A stretch of DNA of 64,000 nucleotides. Origin: Bacteroidetes bacterium GWC2_46_850 (GTDB taxonomy: Bacteria; Bacteroidota; Bacteroidia; Bacteroidales; Dysgonomonadaceae). Below, piece by piece: positions 54,463-64,000 of the stretch (positions are counted from its first letter, which is position 1; every line of letters starts with the position of its first letter). Location of the stretch: NCBI GenBank assembly GCA_001768325.1, contig MENQ01000001.1:62001-126000 (forward strand). Direction: 5' to 3'. The notes under the pieces are model-generated. The model was not told the DNA's origin and ran no database searches. It saw only the letters and a list, made by a program, of their open reading frames with translations. The translations under genes were made by a program, and so were the position numbers.

Positions 54463-55491
54463 CTAATGCCGTATTGTCAAATCCATGTATATGGGCAGGT
54501 GATCACTGAATCCACCCAGATAACGCGGACCGAGGTTAGTCCTGAATGGTTTTTGCCCGTAGTAACGGGTGTCCTCTTCGAACAGGAAGTCCGCCTTGAA
54601 AATATGCGCTTTGTTATCATCCACAGAGACATTGTTTGACTGCATCAACAAATTTCCACTCGCCATAAACTGGTCGAGTACTTCCCAGCGTCCCCTGTAC
54701 TTATAACTCCCGAAGTCACGCTCTTTCATGCGGTGATAGAACAGGTTATATAGCCCTTTCTTGTCGGTTTTTGCCGTTACTCGCTTTGCCTGCAACGTTC
54801 GCGACAGGCTTTTGTTGTCGGGATGATCGTTGAAGTCACCCATGATGAGAATGCGAGCATCTTCCCGTATCCGGAACAGACTGTCTGTTTTTTTTCGTAA
54901 GAGTGTTGCGGCAGCAACCCGCAAGGGCTCGGTCTCACGTTGCCCGTCGCTGCGAGAAGGGAAATGACAAACAAAAACGTCGAGCGTATCGCCGTTGATG
55001 AGATTTCCCACAGCATGGAGTATGTTTCTGGTCGGGCGGGGATTTCGCCCGCTAAACCTTATTTCATACTCCCTACTTTCCAGCAGCCTGAATTGATGTC
55101 GCTGGTAAAGCAGTGCCACGTCGATGCCGCGATCGTCGGGTGAGTCGGTGATAAGGTAGGCATACTCCTGTGCCCGCAAGGGTGATCGGCGGGTAAGGTC
55201 GAAAATCACACTGTCGTTTTCCACCTCACACAATCCGATCAGTGCGGGCGACTGCATACCACCTACAGCTGTGATCACACGGGTAATGTTACGCAATTTC
55301 TCCCAATACTTCCAGGGAGTCCAACGCATAAATCCGTCCGGCAGGAAGTCATTGTCGTTTTTCAGAGAATCATCCTTCGTGTCGAACAGGTTTTCCACGT
55401 TGTAAAACATGACACGAAAGAGATTCTGTGAGACAATACCCGTAACAGATATCGCCCACAGGAGACTCACCATGATAAAACGATGCATCAT
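54463..55491 (-). CDS. Exported endonuclease/exonuclease/phosphatase-fold protein
   Basis: A 342-residue EEP-superfamily hydrolase with a signal peptide (MVSLLWAISVTGIVSQ). The metal/phosphate site motifs are visible: FYNVENLFD (N), LCEVEND (E), DVFVCHFPSR (H), IMGDFNDHPDN (D-x-N) and GGFSDHLPIYMD (D-H). The fold cuts phosphodiesters or phosphomonoesters; whether this one acts on nucleic acid, lipid or inositol phosphates cannot be told. Export suggests a nutrient-scavenging or surface role. It follows pepD by 25 bases and is probably co-transcribed with it. Confidence 0.85.
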   Translation of the reverse strand: MMHRFIMVSLLWAISVTGIVSQNLFRVMFYNVENLFDTKDDSLKNDNDFLPDGFMRWTPWKYWEKLRNITRVITAVGGMQSPALIGLCEVENDSVIFDLTRRSPLRAQEYAYLITDSPDDRGIDVALLYQRHQFRLLESREYEIRFSGRNPRPTRNILHAVGNLINGDTLDVFVCHFPSRSDGQRETEPLRVAAATLLRKKTDSLFRIREDARILIMGDFNDHPDNKSLSRTLQAKRVTAKTDKKGLYNLFYHRMKERDFGSYKYRGRWEVLDQFMASGNLLMQSNNVSVDDNKAHIFKADFLFEEDTRYYGQKPFRTNLGPRYLGGFSDHLPIYMDLTIRH

Positions 55492-55516
55492 TACCGCTCA
55501 TGATATATGGCACAAG

Positions 55517-56995
55517 CTACTCCGTTGTTGCGGCGCCGGCAGCCGGGATCGATTCCAGTATCCTGACCAGATAATCCCAGAATTTACCCACTGAAGAGAT
55601 CTTCATTTTCTCATCCGGCGAATGTACATCCGTCATGTCTGGTCCGATGGAGATCATGTCGAGGTTGGGATACTTCTCAAGAAACAGGCCACATTCCAAA
55701 CCGGCATGGATCGCTTTCACCCTGGCATTCTTGTCGTAGAGCGACTGGTATTCCTGCTCAGCCAGCTTCAGCAGAGCAGATTCGGTATTTGGTTGCCAAC
55801 CGGGATATCCCTCGCTGTGTACGACTTTGGCTCCTGCCAGCTCAAAGACCGATGATACCATTTGCACAATGTTCTCTTTCTGTGAATCTACCGAGCTGCG
55901 CTGGCTGGTGCCGATCTCTATCAAATGATTGGGCAGCATCTTTACCGATGCCAGGTTGGTAGAAGTCTCGACCAGTCCCTCAATATCGCGACTCATGCCG
56001 AAAACGCCATGCGGACAGGCATACAGAGCAAGAATAAGTTTTTCTGCAGTACGCTTCTTGATCACCTTAGACGGAATCTGTACCGATTCCAGTTGAATGT
56101 CGAGGTTGGAATCTGCATGTTTGTACTCATCCTGCACCTTCGCGAGGAACATGTTTAATTTTACCCGGATATCTTCTTTGTATTTCTCCTTTATTCCCAT
56201 AATGGCGAATGCTTCACGAGGGATGGCATTGTGCAGGTTGCCACCGCCGATCTCCGATAAGATCATGCCATATTTTTTTCGGCTAAGAGAATACAGAAAA
56301 CGGGTGAGTATTTTGTTGGCATTACCGAGTCCTTTGTCAATATCGCTTCCGGAATGTCCACCGCGAAGTCCCTTTACCGTTACTTTGAACCAGAAGTATT
56401 TCTTCGGGGCTTCTTTCACCTTATATTTGAAATAGGCTTTTGTTCCCTTTCCGCCGGCGCAGCCAATGTATATTTCTCCTTCCTCTTCCGTATCGAGGTT
56501 AATGAGCATGTTGCCGGTGAAAAAATCTTTCCCGAGTGCATATGCACCCGTAAGTCCTGTTTCTTCATCTACCGTGAAGAGCGCTTCAATTTTACCGTGT
56601 GCGATGTCATCGGCAGCCAGCACTGCCAACTGCGCAGCTACCCCGATGCCATTGTCGGCTCCCAATGTTGTTCCGTTGGCCTTGACCCAATCCCCCTCGA
56701 TGATTGTCTCAATGGGGTCATTATCGAAATCAAACGTTACGCCCGAATTCTTCTCGCAAACCATATCAACATGTGATTGTAAAACCACGGTGGGTACGTC
56801 CTCCTTGCCTTCTGTGGCCGGCTTGGTGATGAGGATGTTCCCAGCTTTGTCCTCTTTTACTTCCAGGTTGTGTTGATTCGCAAAGTCAATCAGATAGGCG
56901 CGTATCCGCTCCTCCTTCTTCGATGGGCGGGGGATCTGCGTAATGTCGTAAAAATAACCCCAAATAGCGGATGGCTGTAAATCTTTGATCGTCAT
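55517..56995 (-). CDS. pepD: Aminoacyl-histidine dipeptidase (PepD, M20)
   Basis: A 492-residue cytosolic zinc dipeptidase close in length to Escherichia coli PepD. The metal-site segments are intact: VVLQSHVDMVCEKN (H), TTLGADNGIGVAAQLAVLAA (D-N-G), FTVDEETGLTGA (E-E) and NLDTEEEGEIYIGCAGG (D). A dimerisation/lid domain is inserted, with LRGGHSGSDIDKGLGNA, the M20 family G-H-S-G. It splits X-His and other dipeptides. It heads the two-gene run with the EEP-fold gene. Confidence 0.95.
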   Translation of the reverse strand: MTIKDLQPSAIWGYFYDITQIPRPSKKEERIRAYLIDFANQHNLEVKEDKAGNILITKPATEGKEDVPTVVLQSHVDMVCEKNSGVTFDFDNDPIETIIEGDWVKANGTTLGADNGIGVAAQLAVLAADDIAHGKIEALFTVDEETGLTGAYALGKDFFTGNMLINLDTEEEGEIYIGCAGGKGTKAYFKYKVKEAPKKYFWFKVTVKGLRGGHSGSDIDKGLGNANKILTRFLYSLSRKKYGMILSEIGGGNLHNAIPREAFAIMGIKEKYKEDIRVKLNMFLAKVQDEYKHADSNLDIQLESVQIPSKVIKKRTAEKLILALYACPHGVFGMSRDIEGLVETSTNLASVKMLPNHLIEIGTSQRSSVDSQKENIVQMVSSVFELAGAKVVHSEGYPGWQPNTESALLKLAEQEYQSLYDKNARVKAIHAGLECGLFLEKYPNLDMISIGPDMTDVHSPDEKMKISSVGKFWDYLVRILESIPAAGAATTE

Positions 56996-57109
56996 AATGC
57001 CTCTTTTTAGATAAATTTATTGTCGATAAAAATACAAGAAATAAAGCGGTTCAGCAAAAAAAATAGCATCTTTAATGAGAAAAAATGCGGTTTAATTGGC
57101 TAATTAGAC

Positions 57110-57117
57110 TATCTTTG
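57110..57117 (+). promoter_or_regulatory. -7 box for the small membrane protein-OmpH pair
   Basis: TATCTTTG, 20 bases before the ATG at 57138. The -33 element is unclear. Confidence 0.45.
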
Positions 57118-57137
57118 CGTCATTAAAATTGCATATT

Positions 57138-57359
57138 ATGTTAAAAATACTGGCTTTAGGGATTGTTATCTTGTTCATCGCCATTTTATTGATGGGTGTA
57201 CAGGTCTTTTTTACAAAAAAAGGTAAGTTTCCCAGTTTGCATATCGGTGACAGCAAGGCTATGCAGGAAAAAGGTATTCATTGCGCCACATCGCAGGATG
57301 CCGAAATTAGCCGTAGAGAAAGTCCCATCGAAAGAATCTTAAAATCAGAAAATTTATAA
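57138..57359 (+). CDS. Small single-span membrane protein, unknown
   Basis: A 73-residue protein: one N-terminal membrane helix (ILALGIVILFIAILLMGVQV), then a conserved-looking polar stretch KKGKFPSLHIGDSKAMQEKG with one cysteine shortly after. I recall similar small proteins in Bacteroidota but cannot name the family. The start is the ATG at 57138, just after the -7 box. It ends 13 bases before an OmpH/Skp-like gene, so the two form a unit. Confidence 0.75.
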   Translation: MLKILALGIVILFIAILLMGVQVFFTKKGKFPSLHIGDSKAMQEKGIHCATSQDAEISRRESPIERILKSENL

Positions 57360-57372
57360 AATCTCCTAAGAA

Positions 57373-58008
57373 ATGAAGAATTCTACTCCTTACGTCGTCA
57401 GCGGTGTGCTGGCGGTTGCGTTAATTATTCTTTACATCCTGCATTTTACCTCTAAATCTTCCGTGAATGGTTCTGCCGGAAAAGATCTTTCCGTGCTGTT
57501 GAACGATTCTTCCATTACGTTGCCTATTGCCTACGTGAATGTAGATTCTCTGCTGATCAATTACAATTTTGCGAAAGATCTCAATGAATCGCTGCTGAGA
57601 AAGGAAGAAAGCACACGGGCTACATTGAATCAACGACAGAACCAGATCAATGCTGCGGCGCAGGAGTTTGACCGTAAGCTGCGCAACAACGCTTTCCTGA
57701 GTCAGGAGAGAGCCCAGCAGGAGCAGGAACGCATCATGCAGATGAATCAGGAATATCAGCAGTTGGCTGAACGATTGTCCCAGGATTTTATGCTGGAGCA
57801 GGAGAAGTTGAACATACAGATGGAAGATACCATCAAGGCCAGAATGAAGGAATTCAATGCGAATAAGCATTATGAGATCATTTTTAGTAACCGTACGACC
57901 AGTACGATCCTTTATGCCGATGATAAATATGATATCACCGATGATGTGGTTGAATTCCTTAATGGCAAATATGGCCCTGCCACGGCTCCTGCTGCTGGTC
58001 AAAAATAA
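57373..58008 (+). CDS. OmpH/Skp-like periplasmic chaperone
   Basis: A 211-residue protein anchored by an N-terminal membrane helix (VVSGVLAVALIILYILHF). The periplasmic part begins with the OmpH-family strand LPIAYVNVDSLLINYNFAKD, has two long glutamine/glutamate-rich coiled-coil helices (about residues 80-155, the tentacles of Skp), and closes with the returning strand KHYEIIFSNRTTSTILYADD. Such proteins hold unfolded outer-membrane proteins. It is separated from the next gene by a hairpin. Confidence 0.88.
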   Translation: MKNSTPYVVSGVLAVALIILYILHFTSKSSVNGSAGKDLSVLLNDSSITLPIAYVNVDSLLINYNFAKDLNESLLRKEESTRATLNQRQNQINAAAQEFDRKLRNNAFLSQERAQQEQERIMQMNQEYQQLAERLSQDFMLEQEKLNIQMEDTIKARMKEFNANKHYEIIFSNRTTSTILYADDKYDITDDVVEFLNGKYGPATAPAAGQK

Positions 58009-58039
58009 AGGATTACTGATTTTTTGTTGATATATAAGG

Positions 58040-58065
58040 AAGGGTTCTTTGCAAAAAGAACCCTT
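58040..58065 (+). terminator. Hairpin after the OmpH-like gene
   Basis: An 11-bp perfect stem (58040-58050 with 58055-58065) and four-base loop, 32 bases after the stop codon. The following T-run is weak (ATTCGGTTT), so termination may be partial. Confidence 0.6.
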
Positions 58066-58106
58066 ATTCGGTTTACACTGGTATCCATTTTTCAATTACT
58101 CCGTTC

Positions 58107-59288
58107 ATGAACCGGAAAAACTGGAATGCATATATTGAAAGGCAAAAACCGGCATACAGGATCAATCCCTTTTCTCCCGTGTTTGCCGCCGATATGGTGG
58201 TGGTGATACCCTGCTACAATGAACCGGATCTGTTTACGACGTTGCAGAGTCTGCAGGATACGACCATGCCGGAAGCTAAGATTGCGACGGTGGTCGTGTT
58301 CAATTCAAGTGAACGTTCAACCGAAGAAGGTATCATGCAGAACCGGATCTCATATAAGCAGCTCAGAGAGTTTGCGGCCATAAATAACAGCGATCAGCGA
58401 CAATTCCTGCCGTTGTTGTTTGAGGAACTACCCCGAAAACATGCAGGAGTAGGATTGGCACGAAAAATCGGGATGGATATGGCGGTAGAGCATTTCTTCC
58501 TCCACGACAAAGCCGATGGGGTGATTGTGTCACTGGATGCAGACTGCACGGTATCCGAAAATTTTCTTACAGCCATTCATCTTGCTTTCTTGGGTAACGA
58601 CAGGCTGAATGCCACCGTGCATCCTTTCCATCATCGGATAGAAGAAAGCAATCCGATGCTGGAAAGGGCGATGAGACAATATGAGGGCTACCTTCATTAT
58701 TATCGTGCGATGCTGCGATTCACGGGATTTCCATGGTATTTTCACACAATTGGTTCTGCTTTTGCCGTGACGGCCGATGCGTATGTGCGGGTAGGGGGTA
58801 TGGGACGCCAGCAGGGAGGTGAGGACTTCTATTTTCTGCAAAAGATATTTTCTCTGGGAGTAACAAAGGAGCTCAACGAGGTGTGTGTGCATCCCCTTGC
58901 CCGTTATTCTGACCGTGTCCCCTTTGGTACCGGCCCTGCACTGCAAAAGATGCTGAACGAAACGGATGAAGAGCTGAGGGTTTATTCCCCCGATGCCTTT
59001 GAAATATTGAAACAATTGTTCGACAGAAAGGCTGCATTTTTCAAAAAAGACGCAAAACAGGTAAGAGAGGTGATCGCAGATCTGCATCCCGCCCTGCAGC
59101 GTTTTCTGGATGAAATGAAATTTCTGGATGATGTAGCCGACTGCAACAATAACAGTGCCTCTCCAGCGGCATTTCAGAAACGTTTCTTTCATCACTTTTC
59201 TGCATTCAGGATCGTTAAATTCCTGAATTATGTGCACCCCGATCCTTTCCCGTTTGTTAAGATCAGCTCGGTGGCTGACAAATGCTAA
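58107..59288 (+). CDS. Glycosyltransferase family 2 protein
   Basis: A 393-residue GT-A fold protein. It has the N-terminal nucleotide-binding start MVVVIPCYNEPDLFTTLQSL, the metal-binding D-x-D as VIVSLDADCTVSENFLTAIH, and an acceptor-side GGEDFYFLQKIFSLGV with the E-D pair used as catalytic base in GT2 enzymes. There are no clear membrane segments, so it is cytosolic or peripheral. The sugar and acceptor are unknown, and no other glycan-biosynthesis genes are close. The promoter of marC overlaps its 3' end. Confidence 0.85.
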   Translation: MNRKNWNAYIERQKPAYRINPFSPVFAADMVVVIPCYNEPDLFTTLQSLQDTTMPEAKIATVVVFNSSERSTEEGIMQNRISYKQLREFAAINNSDQRQFLPLLFEELPRKHAGVGLARKIGMDMAVEHFFLHDKADGVIVSLDADCTVSENFLTAIHLAFLGNDRLNATVHPFHHRIEESNPMLERAMRQYEGYLHYYRAMLRFTGFPWYFHTIGSAFAVTADAYVRVGGMGRQQGGEDFYFLQKIFSLGVTKELNEVCVHPLARYSDRVPFGTGPALQKMLNETDEELRVYSPDAFEILKQLFDRKAAFFKKDAKQVREVIADLHPALQRFLDEMKFLDDVADCNNNSASPAAFQKRFFHHFSAFRIVKFLNYVHPDPFPFVKISSVADKC

Positions 59289-59295
59289 CCGTTTA

Positions 59296-59327
59296 TTTGG
59301 CAATAACGCATGAATTTCGTAAATTTG
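59296..59327 (+). promoter_or_regulatory. Consensus promoter for marC
   Basis: TTTG (59296-59299), 20 bases, TAAATTTG (59320-59327). It starts only eight bases after the preceding stop codon. Confidence 0.7.
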
Positions 59328-59375
59328 CATACAAAAAGAAAGTAATTAGTGTCATTATTCTAAATCGACTCCGTT

Positions 59376-59984
59376 ATGTGGACATTGAACGTTGTAGAAA
59401 TTGTAAGTGCTTTTCTGGTCTTGTTTGCCATCATCGACGTAACGGGATCGGTGCCTATTTTTTTGAACCTGAAAAGTCAGGACAAAACCATCCATCCGGA
59501 GAAAGCGGCTTTCTATTCACTCATCATCCTGGTAGGTTTCCTGTTTGTGGGTGAATGGATACTGAAGTTGTTCCAACTCGATGTTTCCGCATTTGCTGTC
59601 GCCGGCGCTGTGGTGTTGCTCATACTCTCCATTGAGATGATTTTTGGTGTGGAAATATTTAAAAACGACAATACCAACCCCGATAATTCATCCACGCTTT
59701 TTCCCGTTGTCTTTCCGCTGATTGCGGGGCCGGGAAGCTTTACCACGCTGCTTTCCATGCGGGCTGAATATCATACCTTGAACATCATTTTCGCGGTAAT
59801 TATGAATCTCATCATCGTGTATCTGGTGCTGAGATATCTGGATGTAGTGAAGAAGATTCTGGGCGAAAGCGGCGCCTACATCCTGCGTAAATTCTTCGGT
59901 GTCATCCTCATGGCTATTTCGGTAAAACTCCTTACCTCTAACCTGAGTGTTCTGATTGCCTCTGTAAATGGTGTGGGAGCTTAG
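59376..59984 (+). CDS. MarC-family integral membrane protein
   Basis: A 202-residue protein with about six membrane helices. FAIIDVTGSVPIFLNLKSQD and VVFPLIAGPGSFTTLL are the two MarC-family repeats (the usual D-P-x-G-x-x-P and P-x-x-x-G-P-G). The family was once linked to multiple antibiotic resistance, but this was not upheld; the function remains unclear. It has its own consensus promoter. Confidence 0.92.
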   Translation: MWTLNVVEIVSAFLVLFAIIDVTGSVPIFLNLKSQDKTIHPEKAAFYSLIILVGFLFVGEWILKLFQLDVSAFAVAGAVVLLILSIEMIFGVEIFKNDNTNPDNSSTLFPVVFPLIAGPGSFTTLLSMRAEYHTLNIIFAVIMNLIIVYLVLRYLDVVKKILGESGAYILRKFFGVILMAISVKLLTSNLSVLIASVNGVGA

Positions 59985-60064
59985 GTGAAACTGATCCTGA
60001 CTGTTATTATTAACATTTAACCCAACTTTCTGCTTTCAAACGGGCTGTTTCGCAAAAAAATATG

Positions 60065-60072
60065 TATATTTG
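60065..60072 (+). promoter_or_regulatory. -7 box for eno
   Basis: TATATTTG, 90 bases before the ATG. The leader would be about 83 bases. No clear -33. Confidence 0.45.
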
Positions 60073-60155
60073 TGTGCGAATATCCGGATGGTTCTTCTAT
60101 GGGTATCAGGTTGCTGTTTAGGTAAATAGAGAATAATTCATTTTATATAAATTGA

Positions 60156-61445
<1,290 letters not shown>

Positions 61446-61470
61446 CAATTTTCCTGATACATACTACAAG

Positions 61471-61497
61471 AGCCATCCTCCGGGGTGGCTTTTTTTA
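61471..61497 (+). terminator. Intrinsic terminator of eno
   Basis: AGCCATCC (61471-61478) pairs with GGGTGGCT (61483-61490, one G-T) around a four-base loop, followed by seven T after the stem's last T. Confidence 0.9.
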
Positions 61498-61528
61498 TGT
61501 CCGGCCGCTTTATTCAACCTGTTTTTGT

Positions 61529-61536
61529 TAGCTTTG
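61529..61536 (+). promoter_or_regulatory. -7 box for the GH43 gene
   Basis: TAGCTTTG, 26 bases before the chosen ATG at 61562. The ATG at 61547 would give an almost leaderless message. Confidence 0.4.
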
Positions 61537-61561
61537 TAACCGAATAATGAAATGCGGTGTT

Positions 61562-63100
61562 ATGAGAGAATTTTGCCTGCTCGTTGTATCTGTCTTTATC
61601 CTGTCGCACGTTGCTGCACAGGAAAGTGGCTTTTTTGAAAATCCTGTGATCAGGGGTGATATGGCCGATCCTTCTGCCATTAAAGTGGGGGATACCTACT
61701 ATGCGGCGGCGACGTCGTCGGAATGGGCTCCCTTTTACCCGATATTTACTTCCTCCGATCTGATTAACTGGAAGCAGGCAGGACATGTTTTCAACGAAAA
61801 ACCGTCATGGACCTCCCATTCCTTTTGGGCACCCGAGTTGTTTTATCATCACGGAACCATGTTCTGCTATTATACGGCCCGCAGAAAATCCGACAATACA
61901 TCCTATATCGGAGTGGCTACTGCTGAAGGTACCTCACTGAAATTTACCGATCATGGCCCCCTGGTTGAGTTGGGTACGGAAGCAATCGATGCCTTTGTGT
62001 TCGACGATGCAGGGCAGCTTTACCTGACCTGGAAAGCATACGGACTGGACCAGCGTCCCATTGAGCTGCTGGGCAGCAGATTGTCTGACGACGGATTAAA
62101 GCTCATTGGAGAACCATTCACTGTGTTAAAAGACGACGAACGGATCGGCCTGGAAGGACAGTATCATTTTAAACAAGGCGATTATTATTACATCATTTAT
62201 TCGGCAAAGAGTTGTTGTGGTCCATCCAGTGACTATGATGTGCGGGTGGCACGTTCAAAAAACTTCCGTGGGCCGTATGAAAAATATTCCGGGAACCCGA
62301 TTCTTTCGGGAGGCAATGGCGATTTTCTTTCCTGCGGACACGGCACGACGGTAGAAACACCCGACGGACGGATGTTCTACCTGAGCCACGGTTATCAGTC
62401 GGGTGATGCTTTTTATCTGGGACGTCAACCTATCCTGCATGAACTGGTTGGCACCGAGGACGAATGGTTGGCATTCAAGTCCGGCAAACACGCCACAATC
62501 AGACAGCCGATCCCATTTACAGGTACTTCACAATTGCCCCTGACTGATTTCAGCGACGACTTCTCCGGAAAAACGTTGAAGATGGACTGGACCTGGAATT
62601 TTCCTTACAGTGACATCCGTTTATCACAAAAAGCCGGCTTGCTCACATTGACTGGTGCCGTGAAGGCGGGTATCAAACAGGGCACCGTACTCTGTCTGCG
62701 CCCGCAAGCTACCCACTACAGCTACGAAACCCAAATCGATAACACGAACGGTAGCCTGAAAGGGCTGACCCTGTATGGCGACGATCAGAATATGGTTGCC
62801 ATGGGAATGCAGCATAAAACACTAATCGTGAAAAGCGTGAAGGAGGGTGGGGAGACCATCCTGTTCCGCTCAGAGACGGAAAACGTGCATCCATTTTTAA
62901 AAATTGAGGTAAGGAAAGGATGTATGCTTACCTTTTTTCATAGTCCTGATGGCAAAAGCTGGAACCAAGTGAGCGATACGCCGCTGGATGGCTCTTTTCT
63001 GGTCCGTTGGGACAGGGTTGCCCGTCCGGGATTGATCCAAACAGGGAGAATGGAAGAACCGGCTGTCTTCAATTATTTTAATCTAAACCACATACACTAA
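61562..63100 (+). CDS. Exported glycoside hydrolase family 43 enzyme
   Basis: A 512-residue glycosidase with a signal peptide (cleavage near AAQ20). The five-bladed GH43 catalytic domain holds the expected acids: D36 in RGDMADPSAIKVGDTYYAAA (general base), an aspartate in EAIDAFVFDDAGQLYLTWKA (pKa modulator) and a glutamate in IGLEGQYHFK (general acid). YSAKSCCGPSSDYDVRVARS is a common family loop. A C-terminal beta-sandwich (about 330-510) follows. Substrates of GH43 are usually xylan or arabinan side chains, or galactan; which one is not clear. No SusC/SusD pair lies within the window, so it is a lone enzyme here. Confidence 0.93.
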   Translation: MREFCLLVVSVFILSHVAAQESGFFENPVIRGDMADPSAIKVGDTYYAAATSSEWAPFYPIFTSSDLINWKQAGHVFNEKPSWTSHSFWAPELFYHHGTMFCYYTARRKSDNTSYIGVATAEGTSLKFTDHGPLVELGTEAIDAFVFDDAGQLYLTWKAYGLDQRPIELLGSRLSDDGLKLIGEPFTVLKDDERIGLEGQYHFKQGDYYYIIYSAKSCCGPSSDYDVRVARSKNFRGPYEKYSGNPILSGGNGDFLSCGHGTTVETPDGRMFYLSHGYQSGDAFYLGRQPILHELVGTEDEWLAFKSGKHATIRQPIPFTGTSQLPLTDFSDDFSGKTLKMDWTWNFPYSDIRLSQKAGLLTLTGAVKAGIKQGTVLCLRPQATHYSYETQIDNTNGSLKGLTLYGDDQNMVAMGMQHKTLIVKSVKEGGETILFRSETENVHPFLKIEVRKGCMLTFFHSPDGKSWNQVSDTPLDGSFLVRWDRVARPGLIQTGRMEEPAVFNYFNLNHIH

Positions 63101-63132
63101 CCTGTTTTTAAAGTTAAACTATCTGAAAATAA

Positions 63133-63160
63133 GGGAACTGTCGCCAGGGTGACAGTTCTC
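63133..63160 (+). terminator. Hairpin after the GH43 gene
   Basis: GAACTGTC (63135-63142) pairs with GACAGTTC (63151-63158), extendable by two pairs. It is not followed by a strong T-run, so it is a weak terminator or mRNA-end stabiliser. Confidence 0.5.
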
Positions 63161-63175
63161 AGTGTTTGTTGCGGG

Positions 63176-63183
63176 TACCTTTG
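63176..63183 (+). promoter_or_regulatory. -7 box for the metal ATPase gene
   Basis: TACCTTTG, 30 bases before the ATG at 63213. -33 is unclear. Confidence 0.45.
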
Positions 63184-63212
63184 TCATACAAAATTAAGGT
63201 ACAAAAGAAGTT

Positions 63213-64000
63213 ATGCAACAAACGATATTGAAAAATAAAAATCGGATCACGTGGATCAGTGCCATCCTGATTGTCTTCGCCTATATGAGCAAATGGACCA
63301 CGGGAAACACCGATCTGTTTACATGGCCGCTGATCATTGCCTCCATACTGGGAGTGGCACCCATCGCTATTCAAGCTTATCAGGCTTTGCGGGTGAAGGT
63401 CGTCAGCATCGATGTGCTGGTCTCCATTGCAGTGATAGGGGCAATTGTGATACAGAACTATGAGGAATCGGCCATTGTCACTTTCCTGTTCCTGTTTGGT
63501 TCCTGGCTGGAACAACGCACCTTGAACAAAACCAGATCAGCCATCAGGGAACTTACGGAGATGGCGCCTGAAAGTGCATTGAAACTGGCTGCCGATGGCA
63601 GCTTCGATGAAGTGAGCATTGGAGAGGTGGCTGTGGGTGATGTGCTTCTGGTAAAGACCGGTGCCAAAGTGCCGGTAGATGGTGCCGTGCTGAGTGGTGA
63701 AGGCCATGTCAATGAGGCAGGCATTACGGGAGAATCGGTGCCGGCGAGAAAAGAAAAGGATGCTAATGTCTACGCCGGCACAATACTGGAAAACGGTACC
63801 CTTCAGATCACGGCCGACAGGGTGGGGGAAGATACCACATTCGGCAGAATCATCGAGCTGGTGGAAGAGGCCCAGGACTCAAAGTCGGAAGCAGAACGCT
63901 TTATCGACCGATTTTCAAAATACTATACGCCGGCAGTACTGGTACTGGCATTTGTTGTCTGGCTGATCACAGGTGACTTCGAACTGGCCATCACCATTTT
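63213..64000 (+). CDS. Heavy-metal translocating P-type ATPase (partial, 5' part)
   Basis: The first 262 codons of a P1B-type ATPase; the gene continues past the window. There are four hydrophobic helices, then the actuator domain with VNEAGITGESVPARKEKD (the T-G-E-S phosphatase loop) and YAGTILENGTLQITADRVGE, then the next helix pair. The phosphorylation motif DKTG and the metal-selecting C-P-x motif lie beyond the edge. There is no N-terminal HMA (C-x-x-C) metal-binding domain: the protein begins almost directly with the first helix. Zinc, cadmium or lead export is the usual role of such CadA/ZntA-like forms, but the metal cannot be assigned without the C-P-x motif. Confidence 0.88.
   Translation, partial: MQQTILKNKNRITWISAILIVFAYMSKWTTGNTDLFTWPLIIASILGVAPIAIQAYQALRVKVVSIDVLVSIAVIGAIVIQNYEESAIVTFLFLFGSWLEQRTLNKTRSAIRELTEMAPESALKLAADGSFDEVSIGEVAVGDVLLVKTGAKVPVDGAVLSGEGHVNEAGITGESVPARKEKDANVYAGTILENGTLQITADRVGEDTTFGRIIELVEEAQDSKSEAERFIDRFSKYYTPAVLVLAFVVWLITGDFELAITI

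Overview
The window is chromosomal DNA from a Bacteroidota bacterium, most likely order Bacteroidales and near Dysgonomonadaceae/Porphyromonadaceae. That placement is inferred from gene content and promoter style; no marker was searched. The signs are: many start regions carry a Bacteroidota -7 box (TAnnTTTG), four of them with a well-spaced -33 TTG/TTTG; starts are preceded by A-rich sequence rather than a Shine-Dalgarno; and there are lineage-typical families (DUF3244, DUF4301, DUF4835, DUF4954, a PorE-like type IX secretion protein, a eukaryote-like GT3 glycogen synthase, TlpA-family N-terminal regions). Most of the window is housekeeping and tightly packed.

Layout. 1-1.15 kb: a small exported DUF3244-like protein overlapping a short AraC-type regulator. 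1.2-5.5 kb (minus): glycogen synthase then glucan phosphorylase. 5.6-8.9 kb: mfd, convergent with and touching cysE, which lies behind a giant beta-helix protein (DUF4954). 11.9-18.9 kb (minus): purL, thioesterase, dprA, bcp, recA, closed by a strong terminator. 19.0-25 kb: LysE exporter, two AT-rich lipoprotein genes, a YfcE-type phosphodiesterase, ppk1, and a TlpA-like protein that lacks its thioredoxin domain. 25-40 kb (minus): the transcription/translation cluster rpsU, xerC-like recombinase, hpf, tRNA-Thr/Tyr/Gly/Thr, tuf, tRNA-Trp, secE, nusG, rplK, rplA, rplJ, rplL, rpoB, rpoC. It has a complete promoter ahead of the tRNAs, an attenuator-like hairpin between rplL and rpoB, and a bidirectional terminator after rpoC. 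40.3-43.2 kb: a sialate O-acetylesterase and a small AT-rich accessory patch (BRO/DinD-like gene and a broken metallophosphoesterase). 43.3-45.2 kb: dnaK. 45.4-53.2 kb (plus): DUF4301, PorE-like lipoprotein, DUF4835, recN, rlmB, ridA, yccF. 53.2-57 kb (minus): pepD, a secreted endonuclease/phosphatase-fold protein, tatA, tatC. 57.1-61.4 kb (plus): small membrane protein, OmpH/Skp-like chaperone, GT2 glycosyltransferase, MarC, eno. 61.5-64 kb: an exported GH43 glycosidase and the first part of a heavy-metal P-type ATPase that runs off the end.

How the parts work together. The central block makes the transcription and translation machinery. recA, recN, dprA and mfd give recombination and transcription-coupled repair. 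Glycogen synthase/phosphorylase and ppk1 make and use storage polymers. DUF4835 and the PorE-like protein point to type IX secretion, and tatAC to a second export route. The sialate esterase and GH43 enzyme indicate glycan use.

I found no CRISPR array, rRNA, insertion sequence or prophage. The least ordinary items are the 31-bp tandem operator-like repeat, the TlpA-like protein without thioredoxin domain, the BRO/broken-phosphoesterase scar, the DUF3244-AraC pair, and the built-in hairpins of the rpl-rpo and tat clusters.
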